Below, piece by piece: positions 23,160 to 36,700 of a stretch of DNA of 64,000 nucleotides; within the stretch, counting starts at the first letter, position 1, and each line of letters starts with the position of its first letter. Source of the stretch: Euonymus europaeus. Its lineage: Eukaryota; Streptophyta; Magnoliopsida; Celastrales; Celastraceae. The stretch lies in assembly GCA_963580455.1 (NCBI GenBank), contig OY756964.1, forward strand, positions 5,394,001 through 5,458,000, read 5' to 3'. The position numbers were made by a program, and so were the translations under genes. The notes beneath the pieces are model-generated. The model was not told where the DNA came from. It made no database searches and worked only from the letters and a program-made list of their open reading frames with translations.

Positions 23160-25257
23160 TGAAAAAGTAAATTGTAAAAAGAGCATGCAAAGTTTTTAAA
23201 AGCACGTGACGCGTGTACAGCTTTATGTGAAAGTTTTGGTTTTTTAGGGGCTTTCCAGCTTTGTATTTTAACCAATGATGCTCTCATTTTTGCCTTTTGC
23301 AATTGTATCGGACATTGTTGTATTTATGCCTTGGATTTACCTCTTTCTTCGCATTGTTGTTGATTTTGATTTAGCTCTTATGATGACTTGGCACTTAATT
23401 TTCTTTGATTCTTCATTGTCCTTTGTTCAACACTTTTTTCTCCTTAGTTTGTTAGGTTATTTTTCATGGTCCTTTGTTTGCATCTCAGTTTTAAGACCTC
23501 TGTTGCGATGGCTCCACTACGAGTTCCGTTTTACACGTTTCTTAATTGTTAAGGTACAACCTAAATGGGTTTTAGCACATCAATTAATGATACCTGTGTT
23601 ACGCACCTTGGTTTTGCTATGGGATTTCACTATTATGTGTCTCAATTTTTTCCCATCAATTTTTACAATCGATCATGCCTCTGCTGTGGGGCTTCAAGCT
23701 TTTGGTTTTTTATTCCCACAATTCCATGGATTGGTTGTCGGTAGATCCTCAGGTTTCACAGCCTTTGGCTCTTACCATTGTGTTGAGATACCTTGAAACT
23801 CATTTCAGTTATCTTGCAAATATTGTTTTTAATTTCTTTGCAAGCATTGCTCTGCGTGTGCATGCTTTCATCTGCTATAATCAACTAATACTCCATCGCA
23901 TAAGCCTTGATCCATCAGCCAATTCATGCTTCCCAATGTGTTTGCTTTGTTCATTTTTTTTATCGATTACTTTTAGTTTGTTTGTCAAGTATGCTTGGGT
24001 GGTCTTTTGTGGACTGTCTTGATTGACTTTGATAACTTTAGTTTTATGATAATTAGTATATTTGAAATTCAGTTGAATCACGAGAAACATTGAGTATCCA
24101 CAAATTCATGCGTCCAAGAAAACAAGTTCTTGACTCAACAATGCCCTCTATGATTTTAAAACTTAAGACCATTGATAATGTCTAACGTGCTTCTACATGT
24201 TAAATATGCTTGCTATTGCATTTTCAATTCTTGTGACCATGATTGATACTGCAGGCTACTGCCTGTTCATTTCTTTGCAGGCTACTGCCTGTTCATTTCT
24301 TTTGTTGATTAGTATAGATATTGCACATTGTGTATTTAAGAATTCTGCAACCTGTTTGTTTTTAATTGAAATCACATTCTTCCAATTCTTTGTCTATCAT
24401 ATTTTTAATTTCATAATGATGTTGCTCTTTATATTTCTGGAAGTGTTTTTTCCACAGCTAATTGGGTTTGCATTAGAGTGTTACAGCTGTTAAGCCATCC
24501 CATTTCACCAGTTTGAGGTTAGTGCCACGTGAACGCTGAGACTACTTAAACTCCTTTCACAACATGAAAAAGTCTTGGTCCTTTTCCACATTGGTTCGAG
24601 TGAATAAACAAATAAAACCAGCTTACATTTTAGCCCGTTGTGATTGTTTCTAACCAACTAAATATGGGAACACATACTGTCAACACAATCTGTCACCCAC
24701 GCCTATATATGAAAAGCTTAGCTGCCAACAGAATCATTTACCAGATATATTATGTCCATAAAATGTCATCAATTATCATGAGCATATCAATATGTTTCCT
24801 TCATTTTTGGTCTCTTTGTTTTCATTTTTACTCCTCTATATTACAGATACAACTGCTTCTCATCTGTTAGGTCCTTTCTATTATGCAGGTCCATTTAGTA
24901 CACTTCACCACTGATGTTCAACATCTCTATGCTCCCTCTTTTGCTACAGCCATAAGCTGGAATATTATATCAGGTTAGTACCCGCTATGATAACTTCTTT
25001 AAGCAGAAAAGTATTGACATTTACATTGGTTCGGGTCAATAAAAAATAAAACTAGCTTACATTTCAGCCCGCACAATGAGCATTTAATATTATAAATGTA
25101 ATTTAGTGGTTACTAACAGCATGAGTATAAATGGTTGGCACACCTTTCAGCATTCTATTGTTCACGATTAATTAATCTTAATGTTGTTATATATTCTATT
25201 GTTACAGACTGGGTTTAAAAAGCGATACTATTACTATTTGATCATTTAGGAATTAAG
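23160..25257 (+). other. Helitron interior upstream of the Rep-helicase
   Basis: T-rich DNA with hydrophobic-looking open frames (23275-24022) that come from base composition and match no domain. Two direct repeats occur: a 25-bp unit twice in tandem at about 24254-24300, and a roughly 48-bp block around CATTGGTTCG at 24590 and again at 25025. The Rep-helicase promoter and 5' UTR probably lie here. Confidence 0.5.
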
Positions 25258-28200
25258 ATGAACAGAGGGGAATCAAGTAAAATAAATAGAAAGGTGCGGA
25301 AAAATATTATTCAAGGTCGGAGAGAACCATGTGAGATGCAATGTTCAGTTAACACATCCTCCTCCATTTCCTCATCATCTGGTAGTAAACGAAGACGAGC
25401 CAATAGCAGCGGATATCACGTCGGGCAGAGTTCTATTGACCCCACTGTTACAAAAACAGAAAATATAGTTCCTTTTAGTCTTGGAGGCCCAGATTGTACC
25501 TGTCAGCACTGTGGGGCCATTTTTTGGTTTGAAGAACGGGTGAAATTCCGTAGCTCACAAGTGCCAGTATACTCTCTTTGTTGTAGACAAGGCCGAATTA
25601 AGCTTCCTCAGCTGAGAGAGCCTCCAGAGCCATTGAAGCAATTGTTAGATTATAATGGGCCTCAAGCTTCAAAGTTATTCAGGCAACATATAAGAGCATA
25701 TAATTCCATGTTTGCATTTACATCAATCGGGGGGAAAATCGACAAAAGTATAAACACTGGGCAAGGGCCATATATATTCAGACTAAATGGTCAAAATCAT
25801 CATATGATTGGATCATTGCTTCCGTTGGATGGTCATAAACCTCATTTTGGCCAGCTTTACGTTTATGACACCGAGAATGAAGTCTCTAACAGGGTTGCTG
25901 CCCTTGGTAATCACGGTGGAGAAAACCATGTTGATGGAGATGTTGTGTCAGAATTGATACATATGTTTGACAAATTCAATGTATTGGTCCAAAAATTCCG
26001 AATGGCAAGGGATCGTTTTAAAAGCGGTGAGACACATTCTCTATCATTAACACTATGTGAGAAACGTCCAGGTGACACATTGCAATATAATCCCCCAATT
26101 GGTCCTGAGATAGCCGGCTTATTTATCGGAGACCTAGGATGCACGAATGAAGGCCGTGATATAATTGTTGAGTACAAGAGCGGATCATTAAAGCGTATAA
26201 GCGATTTGCATCCTTCCTTTATGGCTATGCAGTATCCGATCTTATTTCCATATGGCGAAGATGGGTATATGCTAAATATCCCTTACCAAGACACTACTCG
26301 AGGATCTAAATTGAAGAGAAAATTTGTTACCAAACGCGAATATTATGCTTATAGGCTACAACAAAGAAATGTTGGTAACGGACTGATCCTTTCTGGAGGG
26401 AAATTGTTTCAACAATATGTAGTCGATGCATTTACATGTATAGAAGATGAGAGGTTACGATACATTCGTTTCAAATATCAACAACAACATTATAGATCAG
26501 AGATATACAGTGGGGTGCAAGATGCATTTCTCCGAGGTGATGTCGATGCAAGTATGGTTGGAAAACGTGTTATTTTACCTGCAAGCTTCACCGGGAGTCC
26601 TCGATATATGATTCAACACTATCATGACGCAATGGCAATATGCCGATCTCGAGGTAATCCAGATCTTTTCATCACTTTCACATGCAACGTTCAATGGAGT
26701 GAAATTCGTACCGCAATGAATCTTATTCCAGGACAGACAGTGGAAGATAGACCAGATATTGTCTCGCGAGTTTTTCATATGAAACTTACAGAGTTGGTAC
26801 GGGATATTAAGCAATCGAATCATTTTGGACAAGCTATTGGTTGTATTTACACAGTTGAATTCCAGAAAAGAGGCTTACCTCATGTTCATATCATTGTGTG
26901 GTTACACCAAAATGATAAATTCCCAACTGCTGTTGATATTGACAAAATTATCTCTGCAGAAATTCCAGACCAAATAAAGGAACCTGCTTTGTTCGATATT
27001 GTCTCAAAATTTATGTTCCATGGTCCGTGCGGTAAAGCAAATCCTAGAGCCCCTTGTATGAAGGATGGTAGGTGTACAAAACATTTTCCCAAAAAATATT
27101 ACCCCGAGACAAATATTGGTGAAGATGGATTCGCTATTTATAGAAGGCGCAATGATGGTGTGGTTGTTATAAAACACGGAATTGAACTTGATAATAGATT
27201 TGTGGTGCCTTACAATAGAGAACTGTCATTGAAATATGAAGCACATATAAATGTGGAGTGGTGTAACCGTTCAAAATCAATTAAATATTTGTTTAAGTAC
27301 ATCAACAAAGGCCCGGATAGAACAAGAGCTCTTTTAAAAGAGAATGTTCAAACTCGCGATGCTTCTTCGACAGAGAAATTAGAAGTAGTTGATGAGATTG
27401 AAATGTATCTTGATTGCAGATATGTCGCCGGTTATGAGTCAGTTTGGAGAATATTTGAGTACGACATTCATTGCAAGTATCCAGCTGTTCAAAATTTAAC
27501 CATACACTTACCGCAAATGAATACTGTCACTTTCAGGGGAGATCTTAATGTACAATCAGTCTTGCACCAGCCTGGAATAGAAAAATCAATGCTAACAGAA
27601 TGGATGTTTACAAATAGCATTGCTGATGATGCACAACAATTAACATATGCTGAATTCCCTACATTCTGGAGATGGGACTCGGTGAATAAAATATGGTTTC
27701 GTAGAAAGAAAGGACATTGTATTGGCCGTATATCATATGTCCACCCTTCAGCAGGAGAACTCTATTATCTACGGATGTTGCTTGCTTATGTAAAAGGACC
27801 AACAAGTTTCAGTGAGATTAGAACTATTAGTGGGATAGTGTACGAAACAAATAAAGAGGCATGCAATGCAATGGGCCTAACTGGGAATGATCAGGAATGG
27901 CATGATGCTTTGGATGAAGCTTCAAATTGGGCTACTTCACCTGAACTTAGAAGATTATTTGTTACATTAATTATGTTTTGTGAAGTCGCTGATACAAACA
28001 GATTATTTGATGCACATCTCATGAGCTTCCAAGATGATATCATTTATCAACTACAATATAAATATGGCATCAGTGCTTCAGCCGTTACAGCTACACATAT
28101 GAAGGATCAAGTGTTAAGAGAACTTGATTTTCTGCTCTCCAAGAATGGTGCATCTCTCACAGAGTATCATCTTCCAACACCTGGGAATGGAATTCTACAA

Positions 28201-29754
28201 GAGCTTAACAACACAATGTTAAGAGAAGAATTAGCCCATAACATTCCTCAGCTTGCAATTGATGCTGAAAATATGAACCACCAGTTAAATGCTGAACAAA
28301 AAATTATATATGATGTTGTTCTACAAGCTGTCTACACAGGTCAGGGAGGGCTATTTTTCGTTTATGGTCATGGAGGAACTGGGAAAACATTTGTATATCA
28401 AGCCATTATTAGCCGTCTACGTTCAGAAGGGAAGATAGTTCTTGCAGTTGCATCTTCAGGTATTGCCTCATTATTATTACCAGGAGGAAGAACTGCACAT
28501 TCGAGATTTAAAATACCAATTGACATTCATGACCATTCAACCTGCCATATCAAGCATGGGACTCAACTTGCAGATCTCTTGAAAAAAACCAGTCTTATAG
28601 TGTGGGATGAGGCACCTATGGCACACCGAAATTGCTTTGAAGCATTGGATAGATCATTAAAGGATATCTTGATGCCTAATGCAATGGAAACTCAAAATTT
28701 ACCTTTTGGAGGAAAGGCTGTTATGCTCGGTGGTGACTTTCGACAAATACTTCCTGTTGTCACAAAAGGTTCTAGATATGATACAATTAATGCATCTATT
28801 GTGAAATCTGATTTGTGGGTGCATTGCAAGATTTTTTTGCTGAAGACAAATATGCGATTATCCGCACAGGGTTTATCTGCTCATGAGAAATTCGAATTAG
28901 CATCATTCTCAGAATGGCTTCTAGAGATAGGTGAGGGAAAATCAGAAACCTTTAAAATGAATGAAGAGGAAGAGTATCCAAATTGGATTAAAATACCTCA
29001 AAAACTGCAAGTACCTTTCAGACAAGGAGATATTGAAGATATCACATCTGAAATTTATGATAATTTCTCGGCATTCTATACAGATTTTGAATACTTACAA
29101 GAGAGAGCAATTCTGACAGGAACAAATGAAGTGGTAGATGCAATAAATGCTCATGTATTGTCATTACTACCTGCTGATGCAAGAACGTATCTTAGCTTTG
29201 ATTCTATATGTAAGGATGCTAATTCATCAGATGAGGATGATATTTTATATCCACCTGAATTTCTCAATTCTCTTAGATTCAATGGAGTACCCAATCATGA
29301 GCTTCATCTTAAAACACATTCTCCTGTTATGCTGTTAAGAAATCTAAATCAATCTGGTGGATTATGTAACGGTACGAGATTGTTGATTACAAAGTTGGGA
29401 GAAAGAGTTGTGGAGGCCAATATTATGACAGGTAGCAATGTTGGTGACAGAGTATATATTCCGAGGATTATAATGACAGCCACAGAAGCAAAATGGCCAT
29501 TCGTCATGAGAAGAAGACAATTCCCTCTACGATTGTCGTACGCAATGACAATTAATAAGAGCCAAGGGCAAACTCTAAAGAAAGTTGGCCTCTATCTACC
29601 AAAGCCGCTTTTCTCACATGGCCAATTATATGTCGCTTTATCCCGTGTCACAAACTACAAAGGACTGAGGATACTTACACGCAGTATTGACGACCAACAG
29701 ATGATGTGCACCAAAAATATCGTCTACCATGAAATCTTTGATGAAATTTCATAA
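25258..29754 (+). CDS. Helitron Rep-helicase (RepHel), intact 1,498-aa frame
   Basis: Replication initiator and PIF1-type helicase driving rolling-circle-like Helitron transposition. N-terminal zinc-binding cluster [12 protein letters not shown] at about residue 80. The Helitron_like_N region precedes the HUH nuclease motif PHVHIIVWL (His542, His544). The tyrosine motif is [10 protein letters not shown] (Tyr677 and Tyr681, Y-x3-Y), as needed for the strand-cleaving two-tyrosine Rep. The SF1B/PIF1 helicase follows: Walker A GHGGTGKT 1037-1044, Walker B VWDEAPM (Asp1117, Glu1118), [17 protein letters not shown], and a C-terminal block with [11 protein letters not shown] and LYVALSRV. No stop or frameshift interrupts 4.5 kb, and all catalytic residues are present, so it may be active or recently active. 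ATG 25258 is the first in-frame Met of the frame. No separate RPA-like gene was recognised. Confidence 0.95.
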   Translation: MNRGESSKINRKVRKNIIQGRREPCEMQCSVNTSSSISSSSGSKRRRANSSGYHVGQSSIDPTVTKTENIVPFSLGGPDCTCQHCGAIFWFEERVKFRSSQVPVYSLCCRQGRIKLPQLREPPEPLKQLLDYNGPQASKLFRQHIRAYNSMFAFTSIGGKIDKSINTGQGPYIFRLNGQNHHMIGSLLPLDGHKPHFGQLYVYDTENEVSNRVAALGNHGGENHVDGDVVSELIHMFDKFNVLVQKFRMARDRFKSGETHSLSLTLCEKRPGDTLQYNPPIGPEIAGLFIGDLGCTNEGRDIIVEYKSGSLKRISDLHPSFMAMQYPILFPYGEDGYMLNIPYQDTTRGSKLKRKFVTKREYYAYRLQQRNVGNGLILSGGKLFQQYVVDAFTCIEDERLRYIRFKYQQQHYRSEIYSGVQDAFLRGDVDASMVGKRVILPASFTGSPRYMIQHYHDAMAICRSRGNPDLFITFTCNVQWSEIRTAMNLIPGQTVEDRPDIVSRVFHMKLTELVRDIKQSNHFGQAIGCIYTVEFQKRGLPHVHIIVWLHQNDKFPTAVDIDKIISAEIPDQIKEPALFDIVSKFMFHGPCGKANPRAPCMKDGRCTKHFPKKYYPETNIGEDGFAIYRRRNDGVVVIKHGIELDNRFVVPYNRELSLKYEAHINVEWCNRSKSIKYLFKYINKGPDRTRALLKENVQTRDASSTEKLEVVDEIEMYLDCRYVAGYESVWRIFEYDIHCKYPAVQNLTIHLPQMNTVTFRGDLNVQSVLHQPGIEKSMLTEWMFTNSIADDAQQLTYAEFPTFWRWDSVNKIWFRRKKGHCIGRISYVHPSAGELYYLRMLLAYVKGPTSFSEIRTISGIVYETNKEACNAMGLTGNDQEWHDALDEASNWATSPELRRLFVTLIMFCEVADTNRLFDAHLMSFQDDIIYQLQYKYGISASAVTATHMKDQVLRELDFLLSKNGASLTEYHLPTPGNGILQELNNTMLREELAHNIPQLAIDAENMNHQLNAEQKIIYDVVLQAVYTGQGGLFFVYGHGGTGKTFVYQAIISRLRSEGKIVLAVASSGIASLLLPGGRTAHSRFKIPIDIHDHSTCHIKHGTQLADLLKKTSLIVWDEAPMAHRNCFEALDRSLKDILMPNAMETQNLPFGGKAVMLGGDFRQILPVVTKGSRYDTINASIVKSDLWVHCKIFLLKTNMRLSAQGLSAHEKFELASFSEWLLEIGEGKSETFKMNEEEEYPNWIKIPQKLQVPFRQGDIEDITSEIYDNFSAFYTDFEYLQERAILTGTNEVVDAINAHVLSLLPADARTYLSFDSICKDANSSDEDDILYPPEFLNSLRFNGVPNHELHLKTHSPVMLLRNLNQSGGLCNGTRLLITKLGERVVEANIMTGSNVGDRVYIPRIIMTATEAKWPFVMRRRQFPLRLSYAMTINKSQGQTLKKVGLYLPKPLFSHGQLYVALSRVTNYKGLRILTRSIDDQQMMCTKNIVYHEIFDEIS

Positions 29755-31842
29755 GGTCACTTTCATTCTATTACACTCTGTGATCATGTCATCTACATAT
29801 GTGATACACATACATTAAAACTTCACAAAGTAACATTCTCAATACTTGATTATACATGGCAACAGCTACTGAAGTGACACAACTCATAATGCTAAAAGTT
29901 CGACAGGAAAAAGCCATTCAGCACTACATTATGTTCCACAACAAAGGTAATGATCTCAAGTAGATACACAAATTCAAACATATGTCATACAAACATGCAC
30001 CATAACTACATTTTCATCGTAATCGTTCTAATTTGTTTTTTTGGTTTTTGTCATGTAGCACTATATATGCAGCTGAGTTGAGTGTTTTAATTTTGTAATT
30101 TCAAGGTATGGGAAATTTTTCTAAATTATTAGGTTAATTGTCCTGGTTATTAGATGTCATTTTCATATAGGTTTGTATGTATGAGTTTGTTTATATGACC
30201 TCTTCTTGCTGTTCTGCTTCTCTTCCAAATCTTGCAAAGTTACATCAAATCGCTTCCTAGCTGCAGTGTTTAAACATATTACATTATACTTCCACCAGCA
30301 TTGCAATGATCACCATTTTCGTCAATCTATAATTCTTCCTCCCAATCTCTTAGGGAGCAAGAGAATAATCTTTACGAAACTGTTGGCCTAATTGGTCACG
30401 AGCAACCATGCATATTCATACATAAAAGATGACATGGCAATATTGCCATTTGTTGCTTACATACTGAGACTTTTCAAATATAGCAACTAACAAGCTGTTT
30501 TTTTATCTTTGCTAAATTGGCTACCACATAGCTGATAGTTCATTAGTTCTCAATTCGGTCTCTGGTATCTGGAACATGTCTCCATTTGGATCAACTGTGT
30601 CTGGACTTGACATTTATTACCCTTTTTGGGTGGCTAAACGAGTCGCAAATTGATGGGGTGTAAAGGGTAGATCATGTGATTTTTTCAGGTTTGTCCTAAT
30701 GACGAATGGCTGCAGTGAGGCTAACTGTATTTTATTTGTTATCTTTCGATTGTACGTTTTTTTCTTTTACATCCATGTGTTTGAAATTAGCCTGTGGGTG
30801 CAGGTCTTAAAGTTACAACAGAGAATCCAATCGCTCCAGGCCGGAAAAGCCAAGGCGTAATTCCCTGCATAGGTGTCTTCCTGTTTGTCATGTCTCATCT
30901 TTTTTTATCGGTTTTGACGCAGTTATTTTGTTTGACGTGGTCAATTGTAGTGACGATGTTGTTAACAAATGTTTTCGCATTCTTCTGCCCAAACGAAACA
31001 GAAATGGGTGAATGGGTGAAAGATTTGTCTTGCATAGGTGTCATTGATTATTTTGCTTTATTGTTTACTCGAATCGGTGTTACTACATGCCAAAGTCTAT
31101 GCTTTCAATTGCAGAAGTGACGAATTGCTATTGGGAAATGGAGATGTCTGGATGTATGTCTTCAAATGATGTAATAGTTTGCTCCATTGTGGCCATTGTG
31201 GCAATCATGCAATCATAGAGGTGGAAAAGGGAATGGAAACTGGAAAGAGCTGTCAAATTCACAAAAGACTATTTTTTACATTTGAATCCATAAAGACAAT
31301 ATCACAAATCAGCAAGCTTTGGGGTGCCAAGGTCAAATTTACTCTTTAAATTAATTTTTTATAATATAATATGTTTAAACACTGCAGCTGGGTAATATGT
31401 TTAAACTCTAATGCCTTCATTGTATGTCAACTCTAGGCAGGTCCATCTTGAATCCTGCAGTGAGGGTGTATACAAGGCTCAACAAGAAAACAAGATACAC
31501 CTATAATCCAAGAATCTCTTATAGAGAGAAATATTTACTCTTGCAAACTTTTTGTAGCAGTTGTAAAAAAGAGGTTTCGAGTTTGCAAGCATACAAATAT
31601 GCTACTCATACGAACTTGGACAATCATAAAGGAATTTCCTAACACAGATATGACAGTTCTCTTTTAACAAATAACACAATTTAAAATGAACTCTCACACT
31701 TAGAATTACCCACCATAACCTATTGCCACTAATTCTTGTTTGCCTAGGAGAATAACTAATATATATACATATTAAAAATGTTAATTATCTTCATTCAAAA
31801 ACCCAAAAACAAAAATAATTACACAAAAATCGTAAAAAATAT
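29755..31842 (+). other. Helitron 3' interior, no recognised gene
   Basis: AT-rich tail after the RepHel stop. The frame at 30794-31120 starts with an exon-like stretch (GLKVTTENPIAPGRKSQ after a GTGCAG acceptor-like site) that could be another captured exon, but I cannot name it. Nothing else is supported. Confidence 0.45.
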
Positions 31843-31874
31843 CGACCCGGAGCAACACCCGGGCATCTACCTAG
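31843..31874 (+). terminator. Helitron 3' hairpin and CTAG terminus
   Basis: CCCGG and CCGGG form a stem with an 8-nt loop; the 3' terminus CTAG (31871-31874) is followed by host T. This is the signal that ends Helitron strand transfer. It is not a transcription terminator in the bacterial sense. Confidence 0.88.
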
Positions 31875-33405
31875 TATATATATATAATATATATGTGTGA
31901 TTTTCATATACAACTTCAACAAGGAAAAAGAACGAGCGCCCAGTAACCAGTGATTGACTTAAAAAATATTACAGTCAACTTAGTACTGAGTCGACTCAGT
32001 CAGGTTGGCTCCTCCATGTGAGTGCTACAGTAGTACTATTACTGACAAGAGATATATCCTTCTGAAACCAGCCAAAAAAGCAAGGCTGTAAAAAAAAATG
32101 TACAAGGGGTGCATTCCACATGTCGCTTTTCTCGTGGCTTGAATGGAAAAAAATCCACAAATTTTCTCTGCAAATCCTTCACAGTCGCATCGCATTTATG
32201 CAGCACACCCAGCTCCGATTTCACGCCACTGACCTGACCCGGTAAGGAATTTCATCTCCAGTTTGTATTTTTATTCGATATAAATCGGACGTGATGAGAC
32301 GATTTTATTTTATGTGTTTGCAAGTCGGAGAGAGTGGGACAAGTAATGGAGGTGAGGGAGGATGGTGTTTCGTAGCTAATCTTGGAGAGACATTTGTGGG
32401 TATTGCGGCTGATACAGCGAAACATCATTTGCTTGATACGTCCCATTCTTTGAGCTTTGTTTTGTTTTAGAGTTTAGGAAATAAAAAATTAGGACTTTTC
32501 TCCATCGTTGCTTTTCTATCTTCCTCTTTTAGGAAAAGCAAAGGGAGCTGAACGACGCCGATTCGGTTCCTGAATTGGGGAAAAAAGAACCCTAGCAAGA
32601 ATCCATGACTTTTTTCCCATCAAACATTTATCTTTTTCGGATGCCTTTTTTTGGCACCTTTTTTGCTAATTTAATGAACACATGAACATAGAGAAAACGA
32701 AACACTGCAACAGAAAGACTAACAAAACAGCATACTAATGGACATCCATCATCTAATGAGCAGTAAGACTTTAGTTAATGATCTTAAATTATTGCTGCAT
32801 ATGTTTTCTACTGATGGGTCTTTTTCCTTGGTATTTTTCTTTCTCTTGTTGAATGGTTTGTCTGTCGTGTATTTTGTTTGTAAGGTTTGAACATTGAATG
32901 GTTCTTGCTAAATGGGTTAGGCTTGAGGGGGAGTGTTAAGTTCTCAATAATTTATCATTTGGTCGGCTTTGGTCTAATTCATTTAAGGGCCTACTTATTT
33001 GATTGCAAAGAGCAAAACAAGAAAACAGTGATTGCAAGTGAAGTATTTAAGAGGGTAGGGTTCAGTTGGCGATGGTAAAAATTGAATCATTTCAATTGGG
33101 TTTTAAAGGAAGGCAGTTATTTCTGCTTGGATGTTATTGGACACAGAAAGATGTGGCCAAATGGGTAGTTGTAAGAAGTAAACTTCCATTGCAATTTGAC
33201 CATATTTGGAACGAAGTAGACTCCCATTGACATGATATTTGTTGGGTATGAAAGTGGAAACTCATGTCTGGGAAAATACTTGAGTAGAAAATGAGGGAAA
33301 CTTTCTGGATTATAGTTCGATGATGACTTGTGAGGGTAACTTGAAATTTAAGAGACCAGTTCAATCCAGGTCGGCTTAAAATCTTGATTGGTCGTGGCCT
33401 TGCAG
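31875..33405 (+). other. Intergenic DNA and promoter side of the SPL gene
   Basis: A TA-rich stretch (31875-31905) is the Helitron target flank. The rest is AT-rich with short unsupported frames. The SPL promoter and first untranslated exon(s) presumably lie in its right part. Confidence 0.45.
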
Positions 33406-33407
33406 GA

Positions 33408-33738
33408 ATGATGGAGACTGACCTCAACAAGGCAGTTCTTTGTTACTTGCATTATAATAGTGGCTTTTCTGTAAGTTCTCCTTGTTTATTACATAGATGT
33501 CTGTGAAGGTTTCCCATACCAAGCATATATCCACTAATTTAGAGAAACTGCCGACTGTTTAGAGATGCGAGATTTATGTGGGGTTTGATTGACTTAATTA
33601 AGGATTTTTGTTACATCGTGATAATTGTCAACTTGGCCTACAAGTTTTGATCATGTTATGTCTTATTGATATAATAATCATCCCCAAATGTTGTAGTTCT
33701 TGCAGGATCTGATGTCTGGTTGCTGCTTTTCTACTTAA
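33408..33738 (+). promoter_or_regulatory. Putative spliced uORF in the SPL 5' leader
   Basis: A likely untranslated exon spans 33406-33470 (acceptor TTGCAG, donor TCT|GTAAGT) and the next exon begins at 33706 after TTCTTGCAG. Joining them leaves an open frame from ATG 33408 to TAA 33736-33738 of 31 codons, ending 26 nt before the main ATG at 33765. Such a uORF could lower SPL translation. Splice sites are inferred; no transcript evidence is available here. Confidence 0.45.
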
Positions 33739-33764
33739 AAGATCAAGTCCTGTGTTATCTTCCG

Positions 33765-36700
33765 ATGGAGTGGAACACAAAGCCTCCATTACACTGGGAC
33801 TTGGATAGCTTAATTATGTTCAATGCGGCACCAAATGGAAGTCCTAAAAAATTACAACCAACAGTATGGGATTTTGATGGTGAGGGGGGAATTGAATCTG
33901 GGTCTATCTACTCATCTGGTGGAGGTGACGGTAGTGGTGTTTCTGGCTCAGATCTGGGACTCGCTTCTTTGTCAAAGAGCTCGAAGTCTGCATCGATCGA
34001 TTCTTCTCGAACTTTGGAAGTGAAAACATCCAAAATTACTTTGGAGGCAAATCAGGGTTCTCCAGCAGAGTTTACTTCCACAAAAGAACTTGCTCCGGCC
34101 AAGCCATCTGGTACTTCTCCAGTGCTTGAGGCTTCAGTTGGTTCAGGTGAGCCATTCCTCAGTTTAAAGCTTGGGAAACGGACGTACTTTGAAGATACTT
34201 GTGCGGGGAGCAATGCTAAGACCTCATCTTTATCTATGATTCCCCTGTCATCTGTTGCCACGGCAAAGAAGTTGAAGTCCAAATTTCAGAATACTCAAGT
34301 TTTTCGCTGCCAAGCTGAAGGCTGTAACCTTGACCTCACATCAGCAAAGGATTACCATCGTAAACATAGAGTTTGTGAAAATCATTCGAAGTCCCCGAAA
34401 GTCATTATAAATGGTCTGGAACGCCGCTTTTGCCAGCAGTGTAGCAGGTAAAGCTTCAAACAGCTAGAGATGACAATTTTAGTTAGAATCTACTTTATCT
34501 GCATTATGGATGTGCTCTTTGTTAAAAGATATAAGCCTGTGGAATTCTATCAGATATAATTATTACTGAAAGGACTATATGGGCCAAATGGTGAAGGAGG
34601 GACTATGTAGTATATTTCTACTAAATTTCTTATGATAGGTTCATATGATGGAATGTTAGTAATTTTTCATATGGGTTCATGTAGTTGACCCCAATAATAT
34701 ATTTTTTGGGATGAAGGCTTTGATGACAATGATGTTTGATTCATCTAGCCGAACCTCAACATAGTGGGATAAGAGCTCTAATGATAATATTGATTACAAT
34801 CATTTTAAGTTTAATTTGTGGAGGGTATGCTCTGCTTGTCGCTATTTTGAGAATCGCATTGATGTGATTATATCTTGGTTTTCAATGTCATAGGTTCCAT
34901 GGTCTAGCAGAGTTTGACGAGAAGAAGCGAAGCTGTCGTAGGCGTCTTACTGATCACAATGCTAGGCGACGCAAGCCACAACCAGAGTCGGTCCATATAA
35001 ATGCTGCAAGGCTGCCTTCGTCTTTATACGGTACTGGCGTAATGCAGGCCTTGATTATCCCTTCTTCTACTGAGATAATAGTTCGTGGAGTGACTGATTT
35101 CACAAACATGCTTTCAATCTTTTTTGGTGCTTAATAAAATTTTCTTTCCATTTAAAAAAATCCTCTGTTTCATCTAATGTTTACAGTTTCGGGAAGTTTG
35201 TATTGTGATCTATTGCAGATGTTGTTAGATACAGCGTTTCTGTTCAGCCAAGCAAAACTTTTATTTGTATCATTCCCTTATTTGTTCGACGGGGAAGCTG
35301 AAGATACTAATGATCATGCAATTAATATTGCATTCTCCACCAACTGTCGTGCGACTTGTAATGATCTGTGTTTTCCTGTGCAGATGAGAAGCCGCAGATG
35401 AGTCTTATTTGGAACAGAAGCCCACTTAGTTATACAAAGCCTGATGCAAGTTTTACGTGGGGAGGCACATGCAGTGATAAGGTCATACAAAGAAAGGATT
35501 GTATATCAAAGCCTATAAAAGTAGGAGACATCAATGGGCATCTGCATTTATCCAGCCATGAGCTGACAAACTGCATCACTCTATCTCACCATGATTCCAA
35601 TGGGTTAGCGTCACCCAAGACCAAGGGCACCATAGCTGAGGTTCTCAACCAAGGTGTGTGTTTCCTTTCATATTGGGTTAAATGAGCCATAACTGTTGCT
35701 TTTAATCTCCTTCACCATCTGCATTAAAAAAATCACTCATTCAATATTTGCTTTGCCTTCTTAGATGGTAATACTTAGCACGATATGGCTGGCATATATA
35801 CTGCTAAAGGATGCTCGAGTTACTAGTTTACTTTTACATCCTGTAATCACTAATTATTTCATCTAGACAGGGTAATCGTTGATTGGTTATACTCATTAGG
35901 TGAGTATTTCAGATAAACTTAACATTTGGTATATGATTTAGCTAATACCGACTATCTGCAAAAAAAATGATGGCATTCTGTTCATGCGCAGAATGCCTGC
36001 CTTGATCAGATAATTTCAGCATCCTATATGACAGAGGATACCACAGATTCCAGAACAGGGATAAGAAAAGTTAGCTGGGGTCTTAAGTACAGAGTAGAAC
36101 TAAAGGCTAATCTAGTGCTTCGATGGCTTGCATAAAAAACATGTATGTCATTAAACTTTAACAGTTCTTGCACATCACAAACTCTTTCTCGTTTTCCTTG
36201 CGGCCAATCTAGGATGCGTTTATAAGTATGAAAATTGTATGTGGATTGCCGGTTCCTATGGTTTGCTAAGTGTTCTTAAACATGAATGCGGTTGATAGAG
36301 AAATGAGACATCTGTCAGGATGTGGTATTTCATGAGAAAGTTGATCAGGAGCTTTAATGGGGGAGAAACAGTTGGTGTAAGGGATTACAAAATATTGGTC
36401 TTTATTGCCTCCTGTGAGGTTTGGTCTTTGGGGTTGTGCTTAACTGGACTGAAATGGATTTAAGAAAATCTTAGAATCTCTATGTAGCTAGTTAGACATA
36501 AAAAGCTAACTTAAGGTGTAGGGTTTTTTCTTTTAATGATAAACTGAATTATGCAGGCACAGAAGATCCCAGGATATCCTCCAATATAGATGCAACACCA
36601 GATCTTCATCGTGCTCTCTCTCTTCTGTCAAGTGATGCTTGGGGTTCTTGCCAGCCTAAGTCCTCTTCCTTCCAAATTCCCATGCACACACACCATGCCA

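Larger units (their letters stand above)
20380..31874 (+). mobile_element. Autonomous-type Helitron, 11.5 kb, with captured gene fragments
   Basis: The 5' end is A|TCTATACTATAGTATAAG at 20379/20380. The 3' end has a GC hairpin (CCCGG, 8-nt loop, CCGGG; about 31844-31862) followed 8 nt later by CTAG|T, with the terminus at 31874. These are classic Helitron signatures: 5' TC, subterminal hairpin, 3' CTRR, insertion between A and T. Inside are an intact Rep-helicase frame (25258-29754), a broken IDD zinc-finger fragment (plus), a broken sucrose-phosphate synthase fragment (minus) and internal direct repeats. Capture of host gene pieces is typical of plant Helitrons. Boundaries are inferred from motifs; an empty site would prove them. 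Confidence 0.88.

Noticed and set aside
23275..24022. Hydrophobic frames resembling membrane proteins
   Set aside because: They come from T-rich DNA, which yields Phe and Leu codons; there is no conserved domain, and overlapping frames look alike.
30794..31120. 108-codon frame in the Helitron tail
   Set aside because: Only its first about 17 residues look exon-like, and I cannot assign it to a family.
35080..35160. Possible LINE 3' tail in SPL intron 2 (GGTGCTTAATAAAATTTTC then an A-run)
   Set aside because: The motif resembles plant LINE tails, but it is short and no upstream coding remnant or target duplication was seen.
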